From positions 1 through 18,817 of the forward strand of contig JBBRWP010000033.1 of assembly GCA_038249175.1 (NCBI GenBank): DNA of 18,817 bases, given 5' to 3'. Shown in pieces: positions 1-7,948 of this stretch. The stretch comes from JAEWSN01 sp038249175. GTDB lineage: Bacteria > Bacillota > Clostridia > DSM-8532. The notes beneath the pieces were generated by a model. It was not told where the DNA came from. It worked only from the letters and a program-made list of their open reading frames with translations, and did no database searches. The first letter of the stretch is position 1. Every line of letters starts with the position of its first letter. Made by a program: the position numbers and the translations under genes.

Positions 1-108
1 AACGCACGATCGATGTAGAGTGACTTGTCGCCCGGTTTCATAGAATCGGACATTCTCCGCCACAGTTCCCAGATAAAATCTGCCATCTGTGGTTTCATAG
101 TATGCCAT
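1..108 (-). other. Possible 5' part of a gene or leader RNA running off the left edge
   Basis: This stretch lies downstream of a well-formed promoter on the minus strand. Two minus-strand frames stay open to the edge. One starts at ATG 108 and reads MAYYETTDGRFYLGTV onwards. The other starts at ATG 98 and reads MKPQMADFIWELWRRMSDSM onwards. Neither start has a convincing ribosome binding site, and both lie very close to the predicted transcription start (about 117), so the true start may be further left, or the segment may be an untranslated leader. I recognise neither peptide and the product is unknown. The real frame cannot be decided from 108 bases. Confidence 0.25.
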
Positions 109-123
109 GTCACAGCAAGAGTT

Positions 124-152
124 ATTATACAGGAAGAAATCCATTGGTGCAA
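124..152 (-). promoter_or_regulatory. Sigma-A type promoter reading leftward
   Basis: On the minus strand there is a -35 element TTGCAC (147-152), a 17-base spacer and a perfect -10 element TATAAT (124-129). Spacing and sequence match the housekeeping sigma factor consensus closely. Transcription would start near position 117 and run out of the window. It separates the zinc-ribbon gene from whatever lies at the left edge. It could still be a chance match, as nothing downstream is firmly identified. Confidence 0.5.
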
Positions 153-236
153 GAGGCTTTAAAATATTTTTTCTTCACAGGCAGGGGTGGGTACAAAAGC
201 AGCCTAAACCTGCCGACCCAATGAAGGAAGAGAAAA

Positions 237-425
237 CTACTGCCAGGGTTGTCCTTTCACAGTACCACACTGCGGGCAGGCAAAGAGATAAATTTCGTCC
301 AATGTCCCGTCTTCTTCCTTCGTATGAAAGCTGTTGATGAGCTGAACAAAAGGCTTTTCACCATCCGATATCACTTCTCCAGAAACTGTTTCCTTATGTT
401 TGTAGCCACATGCCATACATTTCAT
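237..425 (-). CDS. Small zinc-ribbon protein of unknown function
   Basis: A 62-residue protein with two CxxC knuckles, CMACG at residues 3-7 and CPQCG at about 50-54, spaced as in a single zinc ribbon. The segment between them is acidic and polar (TKEEDGTLDEIYLF). The four cysteines most likely bind one zinc ion. No other domain, signal peptide or membrane segment is present. The start is supported by AAGGAG nine bases upstream of the ATG. It follows the Lon-type protease gene on the same strand after about 100 bases, so the two may be cotranscribed, but nothing shows a shared function. Small proteins of this layout are common hypothetical proteins in Clostridia. The spacing of the knuckles makes a chance reading frame unlikely. 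Confidence 0.7.
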   Translation of the reverse strand: MKCMACGYKHKETVSGEVISDGEKPFVQLINSFHTKEEDGTLDEIYLFACPQCGTVKGQPWQ

Positions 426-522
426 CGTACCTAACTCCTTTTCTTATACCTTCTGTTTTATCTTACACGTTTTGCCGATTGCCGTTTGCTACGAAACTTT
501 GACCATTTTTGTTATCGCTGCC

Positions 523-2928
523 TCAGGTTGTTATGCCGGCATACTTTGCAGCCGTGTCGGCATAGCGGCCAAGTTTCACATACACACGGCCATTCACAGA
601 ATTTTCCGGATAGGTGCCATCATCGCCTTTCACACCGGCTTCCATGTCTGTTAACAGTGCAATCCCTTCATCGATTGTCTTGATCGCCCAGATATGAAAC
701 AGACCCGCAGCGACAGCGTCGATGACCTCATCCGACAAAACAAGATTTTTCACATTCTGAATTGGCAAGGCAACCCCTTGGCGCCCATTCAGACCCCGGG
801 CACAGCACAGTTGAAAGAATCCCTCCACCTTGTAGGTGGCACCGCCAATGGGTTGAATTTGTCCGTACTGATTCACAGAGCCGGTGACCGCAATACCCTG
901 GTCAATGGGCACCTCCGCCAAACTCGAAAGCAGCGCATAGAGTTCGGTAGACGAGGCACTGTCACCATCCACACCCCCGTACATCTGTTCAAAGCAGAGG
1001 GTTGCCCCAAAGGAGAGCGGTTTTTCTTGTGAAAACTTGTTGCCCATATAGCCGCTCAGGATTAAAATGCCTTTGGTATGGGTTGAACCACCGGTATCCA
1101 CCTCCCTTTCAATATCAATAATACCTTTCTTTCCAACATAAGTGGTTGCCGTAATACGCGAAGGTTTTCCGAACGATGCATCCCCCGTGTTAAGCACAGC
1201 AAGGCCGTTAATCTGACCGACCACGGCACCTTCAGTATCAATCAGCAAATCGCCTGTTGTCACCATTTCCAGCAAGTCATCATTAATTTTGGCAGCACGC
1301 ATCTTCTGATGGTCAATCGCCTTTCTTACATGCGGCTCACCCACAAGCGTCGCCCCGTCGATTTCAGCCCAGGCAGAACTTTCCACCAGTAAAGCGGCAA
1401 TATCATTAAAGTGGGTTGTCAATTTCTCCTGGTGCTCCACAAGTCGGGAACAATGCCGCACAACAGAAGCAACAGCAGCTGCATCAAGGTGCAGGAGCCT
1501 TTCTTTCATGCACCAGGAAGAGATGAACTGTGAAAGCTTGTGCACATTTTCCGCCGTCAGGGACATTTCATCATCAAATTCAGCCTTAATCTTAAATAGT
1601 TTCTTAAAGTCTATATCCAGATGAACCAGCAGTTGATAAATATCATTGCTGCCAACCAGAATCACCTTCACATCCACCGGAATCGGCTGCGGCTTCAGCA
1701 CAGCCAGTCCCATCAGGTTGGATTGGTCTCTGGGCGGTTCAACTGTAATCAGTTTTGTTTTCAGCGTGCGCTTGATGGCATCAAAAGACTGTGGGTTCAT
1801 GATCAAATCGTTCATTTGAATAATCAGAAAACCCCCGTTGGCCTGGTGAAACAAGCCGGGCTTAACGTGCATGAAATCGGTGGTCAAAGAGCCCATCTCG
1901 TTTTCATAATCACAGCGCCCCATCATATTTTGGTATGTCGGGTTGTAATCGATAACGACGGGTGCCCCGGAAAGATTGCTGTTGTCCACAAGCAGATTAA
2001 TCCGGTAGCGTTCACGCGGGTCGTCCTCCTGATTCCTCTTCATCATCATTTGCATGAAGGCAGCCTGCTGGTCGTCGCCAAAATCATCGGTTCGCAACGC
2101 ATTCAGATTGTTTAAAATATCACTGCGAACTCGCTCCAGATAGTCCAGCACCAGCGGGAAGGCAGTATACTTGTCTCTTAAGTCATCCATATGCATCCCG
2201 ACAGCATACAATGCAATGCGGGATTCCCATTCTTTTACAGCTTCCTCGGCCTCGGATTCCACTTCACGGATTTTTCGCACCGTGTCTGCACTTTCTTTTT
2301 GCAGGAGTTCCATATGGCGCGTAACGGTGCTTTTGACTTCCTCGTCCAATTCCTTAAAACTTTCTTCATCCACGGTGTCCCCATCAATGACAGGGAGAAA
2401 GTAAATGCCGGAAGTGTTCATCTTGACCTTAAACTCGCGCTTCATGGCTTCCTGGTTCAGCGCCACAACCAGGAGGTCTTTTTTGTCCTTGAACTGGCGG
2501 ACAATTCTCGTGCGTTCCGACTGATAATCTTCCCCGTCAAACGCTTTGACAATTTCCTGTTCAATGATGCGGATAAAATCTTCCATATCCTGCTTAAAAG
2601 TTTTGCCCGAACCGGCCGGTAAAGCCATGGCTTTGGGTTGCTCAGGCAAATCAAAATTATGGACATAAACCCAATCATCTGGCACCGGAAGGCTTTTTGC
2701 TGCTTTTTGCGTACAATTCAGGGCATAGCGGGTTTTCCCTTCACCTGCCTGTCCGCACATGTAGATATGAAAGCCGTCCTGATGTATTCGGATGCCGAAA
2801 TTGAGCGCCTCCTCTGCACGCTTCTGACCGATAAGGTCAGCAGACGGTGGCAATGCAGCTGTGGTTTCGAAGGGGAAAAAGGAAATATCCAGTGGTTTTC
2901 GAAGATCTCCAGCCGTTAGTTTTTCCAT
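523..2928 (-). CDS. Lon-family ATP-dependent protease, LonB/YcbZ type (AAA_32 plus Lon_C)
   Basis: A cytoplasmic 801-residue protease that would use ATP to unfold and degrade protein substrates. The N-terminal AAA part has a Walker A motif GQAGEGKT at residues 59-66. The middle is long and charged, with predicted helical or coiled stretches at about 160-240. The sequence NGGFLIIQMNDL near the middle is typical of the AAA_32 family. The C-terminal Lon protease domain has the catalytic Ser657 in DGDSASS and Lys700 in GGATYK. These are 43 residues apart, the same distance as S679 and K722 in E. coli Lon, so the dyad is intact. The length fits YcbZ-like rather than classical LonA proteins, and there is no LonA substrate-binding N domain. 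The ATG is preceded by AAAGGG about eight bases upstream. Between this gene and the upstream metal transporter permease lie tandem 65-bp repeats. Substrates are unknown. Confidence 0.93.
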   Translation of the reverse strand: MEKLTAGDLRKPLDISFFPFETTAALPPSADLIGQKRAEEALNFGIRIHQDGFHIYMCGQAGEGKTRYALNCTQKAAKSLPVPDDWVYVHNFDLPEQPKAMALPAGSGKTFKQDMEDFIRIIEQEIVKAFDGEDYQSERTRIVRQFKDKKDLLVVALNQEAMKREFKVKMNTSGIYFLPVIDGDTVDEESFKELDEEVKSTVTRHMELLQKESADTVRKIREVESEAEEAVKEWESRIALYAVGMHMDDLRDKYTAFPLVLDYLERVRSDILNNLNALRTDDFGDDQQAAFMQMMMKRNQEDDPRERYRINLLVDNSNLSGAPVVIDYNPTYQNMMGRCDYENEMGSLTTDFMHVKPGLFHQANGGFLIIQMNDLIMNPQSFDAIKRTLKTKLITVEPPRDQSNLMGLAVLKPQPIPVDVKVILVGSNDIYQLLVHLDIDFKKLFKIKAEFDDEMSLTAENVHKLSQFISSWCMKERLLHLDAAAVASVVRHCSRLVEHQEKLTTHFNDIAALLVESSAWAEIDGATLVGEPHVRKAIDHQKMRAAKINDDLLEMVTTGDLLIDTEGAVVGQINGLAVLNTGDASFGKPSRITATTYVGKKGIIDIEREVDTGGSTHTKGILILSGYMGNKFSQEKPLSFGATLCFEQMYGGVDGDSASSTELYALLSSLAEVPIDQGIAVTGSVNQYGQIQPIGGATYKVEGFFQLCCARGLNGRQGVALPIQNVKNLVLSDEVIDAVAAGLFHIWAIKTIDEGIALLTDMEAGVKGDDGTYPENSVNGRVYVKLGRYADTAAKYAGITT

Positions 2929-2963
2929 TTATTAACCCTTTCTTTTCATCTCAAAACACAGTT

Positions 2964-3100
2964 ATACCCCATGCGTCCTCGTTGAGTTTGCTCAAAACTT
3001 GCTGAAAATGCTGCGCATTTTCAGAGTTCAACCCCATGCGTTCTCGTCAAGTTCGAATAAAACTTGCTGGAAATGCTGCACATTTTCAGAGTTCAACCCC
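2964..3100 (-). repeat. 65-bp intergenic tandem repeat, locus 1 (two units plus a tail)
   Basis: Two units with a 65-base period (the shared CCCCATGCG recurs 65 bases on), plus a trailing start of a third at 3093-3100. Read on the minus strand, each unit opens with a palindrome: CTGAAAATG, a 5-base loop, then CATTTTCAG. It continues with CAAGTTTTG, a GAACTCAACGAGGACG-like block and GCATGGGGT. The right-hand unit carries mismatches in the palindrome (TGTGCAG loop, ATTTCCAG arm). The same family recurs at 9026-9105 and 17581-17782 on the other strand. The right end overlaps the last codons of the permease gene and contains its TGA. Confidence 0.9.
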
Positions 3101-3938
3101 GTCTTCCGGCCAGCATCGATATGAAAAAAAACACCGTCATAACCAAAACAATGGTTGCTCCGGTTGCGGAATCGACTGTATATGAGATGAATAAGCCAAC
3201 AACACCGGAAACGAGGGAAATGGCCACGGTAATCCATGTATATTGTCGTGATCCTGACGCAATATTTCGCGCGGCAGCCGCCGGTAGAATTAAAAAAGAA
3301 TTGATGACCAGAAGACCAATCCACGGCATGGATACAGTGACTACGACCGCCACCAAAACCGTAAACAACAATTCGTCCCGAAAAACCTGCACCCCACGGC
3401 TTCTGGCCAGGGAAGCGCTGATGCTGATGAGCAGCAAACGGTTATAAAACAGTATCCAAAGAACCACAACCACCAAGAGCAATGCAGCCAATAAGGAAAT
3501 ATCAGCTTTTCCAATCGAAAGAATGTCACCCACCAGGAAAGATGAAAGCCGTACCGTTTTTCCAGCGCTGCCTGTGGCAAGAAACAAACCCAGTGCAACA
3601 GCTGCTGAGGAAAAGACGCCAATAATGGTATCAGGTGCCATCCCGCTTCGGTAGCGGACAACCGTTACAAGAACAGAAAACACCACCGAAAACAATATGG
3701 CCGCCCAAATAGGTACCAATAAACCAAGGATGCCGCCAATGACCAGGCCGGTAAAAGCACCGTGTCCGAGTGCATCTGAGAAAAAAGACATTTTGTTGTT
3801 CACAACCATGGTGCCCAGCAAGGCAAAAACCGGTGCCAATAAGACGATGGCCAGCAGGGCATTTTTCATAAACATCATGCGGTCCGGCTGTGCCCAATCA
3901 AAGGGCAAAAACGACAGAATACGGTACCAGAGTGTCAT
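3093..3938 (-). CDS. znuB: Metal ABC transporter permease (ABC-3 / ZnuB family)
   Basis: An integral membrane subunit of 281 residues with about seven to eight hydrophobic segments, beginning near residue 27 (ALLAIVLLAPVFALLGTMVV). Family features include FFSDALGHGAFTGLVIG, close to the usual ALSHASLAG, and the cytoplasmic coupling stretch around SGMAPDTIIGVFSSAAVALG. The family imports zinc, manganese or iron with a periplasmic-type binding lipoprotein. No such lipoprotein is in the window, so the metal cannot be decided. The start ATG overlaps the stop of the ATPase gene as ATGA (3935-3938), indicating coupled translation. The stop codon TGA (3093-3095) lies inside the intergenic 65-bp repeat, so the repeat has set or altered the C-terminus. 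The znuB symbol is by family only. Confidence 0.88.
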   Translation of the reverse strand: MTLWYRILSFLPFDWAQPDRMMFMKNALLAIVLLAPVFALLGTMVVNNKMSFFSDALGHGAFTGLVIGGILGLLVPIWAAILFSVVFSVLVTVVRYRSGMAPDTIIGVFSSAAVALGLFLATGSAGKTVRLSSFLVGDILSIGKADISLLAALLLVVVVLWILFYNRLLLISISASLARSRGVQVFRDELLFTVLVAVVVTVSMPWIGLLVINSFLILPAAAARNIASGSRQYTWITVAISLVSGVVGLFISYTVDSATGATIVLVMTVFFFISMLAGRRG

Positions 3939-5275
3939 TGAGGTTTCCCCTTCCCGCGTTTTGTCCTTTTTAAGTCCGTTTTGTTATTTGTTTTTATACT
4001 GCTGATATCTGTTCTGTTATCCGATTTTACGCTACTGACGTCTGTCCTATTATTTGTTTTTGTGCTACTTACGGCTGTTCTATTATTTGTTTTTACGCTA
4101 CTAACAATTGTTTTGTTATCTGGTTTTATGCTACTGACATCTGTCCTATTATTTGTTTTTATGTGACTAACAATTGTTCTGTTATCTGGTTTTATGCGAC
4201 TAACATCTGTTTTACTTTTAGCCTTACCGAGACGAATATTTGCCATGTTTTTTTGTTTTGTATGACGGACTTCGGTTTTACTTATTTGATTTTTGGCAGG
4301 CTTCGCTGATGTTTGGCTCATTTCTTTCAGCTGCTCAATGTTGTACTTGAGTCGTCGGGTTTGCTTTTGATCTTCACAAGCTGTAACAAGGCGGTCATTT
4401 GTAAACGTTGCTTCTTCATCACCCTTGCTTATTGGCATATTCATGTTGTCTTGCGTATAGGAAACATTTAACTCTCCTAGTAACTCCAATGCATTGCTTT
4501 TCGTTGTCTGCGTCAGAATCGGCTGATGTCCAGGGAAAGCAGTACGGAAAGCAGAAGACGCAAAGACATCATCCGGTGTACCAGATGCCAATACAGTGCC
4601 ATTGAGGAGGATGACACGATCTGCATACGCAGGAATCAAATCTAAATCATGTGTTACGATAATACTCGATATATCATATACAGCCCGCAGTGCAGACACC
4701 TGTTCATAAAAAGCCTTCATACCATTTTGATCCACACCGGAAACAGGTTCATCCAAAAGGAGGAGGTCCGGCATCGGATGTAAGGCCATGGCCAGGAGCA
4801 CACGCTGCAGTTCTCCGCCCGACAAGGCACCCAGGCGGCGATCAACCAGGTATTCTGCTCCGGTTCTGGACAGGTAGCCGCGCACGGCATCCTTTGTTTT
4901 CCTGGCGGTTGGAAACCATGCCGGCCGCATTGTTGTCGATGCCAAAAAAAGATCCATCACATTGGCTGGCGAAGAACGGTCCAGACTAAGGGTTTGCGGC
5001 ACATAGCCAAAGGCTGGATGGCCATTGTGACGACCAGTTGAGGAAAGAAACTTCAACTCCCCCGTGTGCGGCATCTCCCCAAGCAAGGCTTTTAAGAGTG
5101 TGGATTTCCCCGCACCATTAGGCCCGATGAGTGCTGTCAATTCACCGCAGTGAATGTGAACATTCACATCGCTCAAGATGTTGTGTTTGCCAATTTTTAC
5201 ACCGAAGTTTTCTATTTTCGTGCAACAGAAGCCACTGCACACTTTTTTACCCAATAAATGTTCTTGTCTTTCCAT
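3935..5275 (-). CDS. znuC: Metal ABC transporter ATP-binding protein with a long repetitive basic tail
   Basis: The energising subunit for the adjacent permease. With the start at ATG 5275 it has 446 residues: Walker A GPNGAGKST at 51-59, Q-loop Gln94 in YVPQ, signature LSGGE at 151-155, Walker B LLLLDEP at 171-177 and switch His209. The ABC domain ends near residue 250-270. Family members are usually about 240-260 residues, so this one carries a foreign-looking tail of some 170 residues rich in Lys, Asn, Thr and Ser. Its last ~80 residues are an 11-residue tandem repeat (consensus NRTDVSSIKTN). The ATGA overlap with the permease shows the tail is in frame to the end. The start is uncertain. 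An upstream ATG at 5347 would overlap the kinase gene by 101 bases. ATG 5275 overlaps it by 29. A GTG near 5242 would give no overlap. None has a strong ribosome binding site. Confidence 0.88.
   Translation of the reverse strand: MERQEHLLGKKVCSGFCCTKIENFGVKIGKHNILSDVNVHIHCGELTALIGPNGAGKSTLLKALLGEMPHTGELKFLSSTGRHNGHPAFGYVPQTLSLDRSSPANVMDLFLASTTMRPAWFPTARKTKDAVRGYLSRTGAEYLVDRRLGALSGGELQRVLLAMALHPMPDLLLLDEPVSGVDQNGMKAFYEQVSALRAVYDISSIIVTHDLDLIPAYADRVILLNGTVLASGTPDDVFASSAFRTAFPGHQPILTQTTKSNALELLGELNVSYTQDNMNMPISKGDEEATFTNDRLVTACEDQKQTRRLKYNIEQLKEMSQTSAKPAKNQISKTEVRHTKQKNMANIRLGKAKSKTDVSRIKPDNRTIVSHIKTNNRTDVSSIKPDNKTIVSSVKTNNRTAVSSTKTNNRTDVSSVKSDNRTDISSIKTNNKTDLKRTKRGKGKPQ
3978..4208 (-). repeat. 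33-bp in-frame tandem repeat, seven units, in the ABC ATPase gene
   Basis: Seven units of exactly 33 bases start at 3978, 4011, 4044, 4077, 4110, 4143 and 4176, with a decayed eighth following. Each encodes 11 residues of the type NRTDVSSIKTN, so changes in unit number keep the frame. Units 4 and 5 resemble units 6 and 7 more than they resemble each other, which suggests a 66-base dimer duplicated after the monomer. Differences are mostly single bases. Confidence 0.95.
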
Positions 5276-5789
5276 TGTCTTTGACCATGGCGTTGACCAT
5301 GTCCTCCATCCCTGCACCATCCCACCAGGAAACTGTTTTATCTGCATACCGCTGATAAAGCACTTTTCGCTCTGCGTACATCTCTTTAAAAGGCTGCCCG
5401 GGTTTCATCACAATGCCCCGAAGAGAAGCGTCCCCCAGACGCCTTCGCACTTCATCGCAGGGAACATCCAAAAAGAAAACCATTCCTATGCGTTTTAAAT
5501 AGCCCATGGCTTCTGCATCATAAACAACGCTGCCGCCGGTCGCGATAACCGTTCTTTCAACATCCAAAGAGCAGATTGCCTGCCCTTCCAGCCGGATAAA
5601 GGCTTCCGGGCCTAGCGTTTGAATCAATTCAAATAGTTTTTTACCTTCTCGAGCCTGTATCAATATATCGGTATCCAGAAAAGCATAACCCAAAGCCTTC
5701 GCCAACAGAACCCCCAGGGTGCTTTTCCCTGCCGAAGGCATGCCAATCAAAATGATATTCTTTCTGCTGTTTTCAACACCCATTTTCAC
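5247..5789 (-). CDS. aroK: Shikimate kinase family protein (AroK-like)
   Basis: A cytoplasmic P-loop kinase of 180 residues, the usual size for shikimate kinase, which phosphorylates the 3-hydroxyl of shikimate in chorismate synthesis. It has Walker A GMPSAGKST at 16-24, the Mg/shikimate DxD pair D39 and D41 in FLDTD, Arg66 in the FIRLEG stretch, and a glycine loop ATGGS at 83-87. The lid region reads SLRGIVMKPGQPFKEMYAER, differing from the textbook RPLL lid, so a related substrate is possible. No other aromatic-pathway gene is nearby. The first codon here is GTG (5787-5789), just after AGGAAAAT. An in-frame ATG two codons later (5783) is equally plausible. The 3' end overlaps the ABC ATPase gene, suggesting one transcript. 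Confidence 0.8.
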   Translation of the reverse strand: MKMGVENSRKNIILIGMPSAGKSTLGVLLAKALGYAFLDTDILIQAREGKKLFELIQTLGPEAFIRLEGQAICSLDVERTVIATGGSVVYDAEAMGYLKRIGMVFFLDVPCDEVRRRLGDASLRGIVMKPGQPFKEMYAERKVLYQRYADKTVSWWDGAGMEDMVNAMVKDNGKTRTFIG

Positions 5790-5814
5790 ATTTTCCTAAT
5801 CTGATCATTACATG

Positions 5815-5869
5815 CCAAAATGTCACTAAGTGACTTTTTGGTACAAGTTATCCTCAGATAACTTATACC
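5815..5869. repeat. Two abutting inverted repeats between purD and the shikimate kinase gene
   Basis: The first (5815-5841) is CCAAAA, a mismatch, GTCAC, loop, GTGAC, TTTTGG-like arm; on the plus strand it ends in a run of five T. The second (5840-5869) is GGTA, a mismatch, AAGTTATC, loop CTCA, GATAACTT, a mismatch, TACC. They share the central GG. They lie about 30 bases upstream of the kinase start and about 120 bases past the purD stop. They could be terminators or an operator; the minus strand lacks a good T-run directly after either stem. Confidence 0.6.
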
Positions 5870-5992
5870 GGTATTCGTAGAATGCTGGAAAATCGAGTTG
5901 ATTTGTCCCAGATTGCTGCTTTGTTGCATTTTCCCCCAAGAAAACTTGCGGGATAATGTCGCGAAACGACTTTCTGGAGTACAATCATCCGA

Positions 5993-7252
5993 TCATTTTT
6001 TAATGCCAATATCCGTGCGCCAAAAAGCGCCTTCAAAGGAGATTTTCTCCACCCCTGCATAAGCGAGTTCCCTGGCCTTCGCCATGTCTTCTCCCAAAGC
6101 GGTGACTCCCAAAACTCTGCCACCAGCGGTCACATAGCCATCGGCTGTGCAACGGGTACCAGAATGAAAAACCATCACACCCGCATTTTCATCCGCTGCA
6201 AGGCCATCAATTTTATACCCTTTGCTGTACGCTTCAGGATACCCTCCGGAGGCCATCATCACACAAACCGCCACTTCTGGTTTCCAAGTAAGAGAACATT
6301 CATTCAATCGTTTTTCCCGGGTTGCCAGAAAAACAGCCATCAAATCATTTTCCATCCTTGGCAGAAGAACCTGTGTTTCGGGATCCCCAAAGCGGGCATT
6401 GTATTCAATCACTTTCGGTCCGTCCGCTGTGAGCATCAAACCAAAGTATATCACTCCTTGAAAAGGCCGTCCTTCCTGGTTCATCCCCTCCATGGTCGGT
6501 AAAAAGATATGCTTCATACACCAGTCGGCGGTCGTATCCGAATAATGCTGTGATGGTGAAAACGTACCCATGCCACCAGTATTCAAGCCCTCGTCATTAT
6601 CAAAAGCCCGTTTATGATCCTGGGAAGAAACCATGGGCAACATGGTTTCACCATCCGTAAATGCAAGCACCGTTACTTCCGGGCCGCTCAAAAATTCTTC
6701 AATCACAATGCGGGAACCGGCTTCGCCAAACTTCTTCTTTTCCATCATATCCCAAACAGTGTCTTTAGCACTTTCAAGGGTTTCACAAATCACAACACCC
6801 TTACCCATTGCGAGTCCGTCAGCTTTCACAACAATGGGCATTTTCTGTGATTCCAACCAGTCACAGGCCGCTTGAACTTCTGTGAAAACAGCATAACCGG
6901 CTGTCGGAATATGATATTTTTGCATAAAGTTTTTTGAAAAGCTTTTACTCGATTCCAAAATGGCTGCGTTTTTCCGAGGTCCGAAGGTAGGAAGCCCGGC
7001 GGCTTCAAGTGCATCCACCATGCCCATTGCCAATGGATCATCCGGTGCAACCACCACAAAATCACATTTTTCACGCAAAGCAAACTGTGTCATATTTTCA
7101 ATATCGGTCGCTGCAATATCCACGCAGGTAGCCAAATTGGCAATACCGCCATTCCCCGGTGCACACAAGAGTTCTGTGACCAAAGGGCTCTGCTTCAATT
7201 TCCAAACAATGGCGTGTTCCCGACCACCGCCGCCGACAACCAATACTTTCAT
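5993..7252 (-). CDS. purD: Phosphoribosylamine-glycine ligase (GAR synthetase)
   Basis: Joins phosphoribosylamine and glycine using ATP to give GAR, step two of de novo purine synthesis. The 419-residue length is standard and the whole protein aligns by eye with the family. It has the N-terminal nucleotide-binding loop GGGGREHA at 7-14, the ATP-grasp pieces ADGLAMGKGV and EEFLSGPEVTVLAFTDG, and the metal and ADP site YNARFGDPETQ. The ATG is preceded by AAAGGA about seven bases upstream. It is the last gene of the purine cluster, 69 bases after purN. In many Bacillota purH sits between purN and purD; it is absent here. About 200 non-coding bases with inverted repeats follow. Confidence 0.97.
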   Translation of the reverse strand: MKVLVVGGGGREHAIVWKLKQSPLVTELLCAPGNGGIANLATCVDIAATDIENMTQFALREKCDFVVVAPDDPLAMGMVDALEAAGLPTFGPRKNAAILESSKSFSKNFMQKYHIPTAGYAVFTEVQAACDWLESQKMPIVVKADGLAMGKGVVICETLESAKDTVWDMMEKKKFGEAGSRIVIEEFLSGPEVTVLAFTDGETMLPMVSSQDHKRAFDNDEGLNTGGMGTFSPSQHYSDTTADWCMKHIFLPTMEGMNQEGRPFQGVIYFGLMLTADGPKVIEYNARFGDPETQVLLPRMENDLMAVFLATREKRLNECSLTWKPEVAVCVMMASGGYPEAYSKGYKIDGLAADENAGVMVFHSGTRCTADGYVTAGGRVLGVTALGEDMAKARELAYAGVEKISFEGAFWRTDIGIKK

Positions 7253-7321
7253 GAACCTATCCTTTCACTTGAAAAATCCAAAGCCCTGACCATTTCAGCA
7301 TATTATCATTGTATTTCTTTT

Positions 7322-7948
7322 TCAGTCCAAAATCTCAACCTGCCGACCATTCACGCGCAGCTTGTTCTGAGAAAACAAACGAATGGCTTCCGGCAACAGA
7401 ACCCATTCTGCTTCGGTCATTACGCGGCGTTGTAAAATTTCAGGTGTATCCCCGGCCAAAACAGAAACAGCTTTTTGTAAAATAATCGGCCCGCTGTCAT
7501 ACTGTGTATCCACAAAATGAACAGTCGCACCGGTCACCTTCACCCCTGCTTCAAGTACTTTTTGATGGGGCACCAGTCCATAGTAACCCTTACCTGAGAA
7601 AGCCGGAATTAAAGCCGGGTGTACATTCATAATGGCATTGGGATATGCACGGACCAGGGGTTCTCCAATCATGCTCAGATACCCTGCCAACACCACCAAT
7701 TGCACCTTATTCTGCTGCATGTGCAATACCATGGTGTCATGAAAATCCGATTCTACCGGGTAGTTTTTTCTGGAAAGAACCGTATAGGGAATACCAGCCT
7801 TCATCGCACGGCCAATGGCACCAATACCGGATCTAGAGGCCACGATGGTTGTTATGCGGCATTCTTTTAAGGAACCGTCTTCTACCGCATCGATAATGGC
7901 CTGCAAATTGGTACCCCCGCCAGACACCAGAACGCCAATGTTCAGCAT
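7322..7948 (-). CDS. purN: Phosphoribosylglycinamide formyltransferase (GAR transformylase)
   Basis: Transfers a formyl group from 10-formyltetrahydrofolate to GAR, step three of purine synthesis. The protein has 208 residues. The N-terminal loop VSGGGTNLQA is at 8-17. The catalytic triad is visible as Asn108 and His110 in NVHPALIPAF and Asp151 in DTQYDSGP, matching N106, H108 and D144 of E. coli. The ATG overlaps the end of purM by seven bases (ATGCTGA), a coupled arrangement usual for this operon. The C-terminal part (WVLLPEAIRLF) is complete. Confidence 0.96.
   Translation of the reverse strand: MLNIGVLVSGGGTNLQAIIDAVEDGSLKECRITTIVASRSGIGAIGRAMKAGIPYTVLSRKNYPVESDFHDTMVLHMQQNKVQLVVLAGYLSMIGEPLVRAYPNAIMNVHPALIPAFSGKGYYGLVPHQKVLEAGVKVTGATVHFVDTQYDSGPIILQKAVSVLAGDTPEILQRRVMTEAEWVLLPEAIRLFSQNKLRVNGRQVEILD

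Noticed and set aside
3981..4166. Plus-strand hydrophobic reading frame opposite the ABC ATPase tail
   Set aside because: It is the antisense of the 33-bp repeat; its Leu/Val/Phe pattern follows from the repeat and it has no ribosome binding site or family match.
3978..4208. Regularly spaced repeats that could suggest a CRISPR array
   Set aside because: The units are contiguous with no unique spacers, are exactly 33 bases, stay in frame and are translated as part of the ABC ATPase.
5247..5347. Longer ABC ATPase start at 5347
   Set aside because: It would overlap the kinase gene by 101 bases, has no ribosome binding site, and its extra residues (MQIKQFPGGMVQGW) are simply the kinase gene read in another frame.
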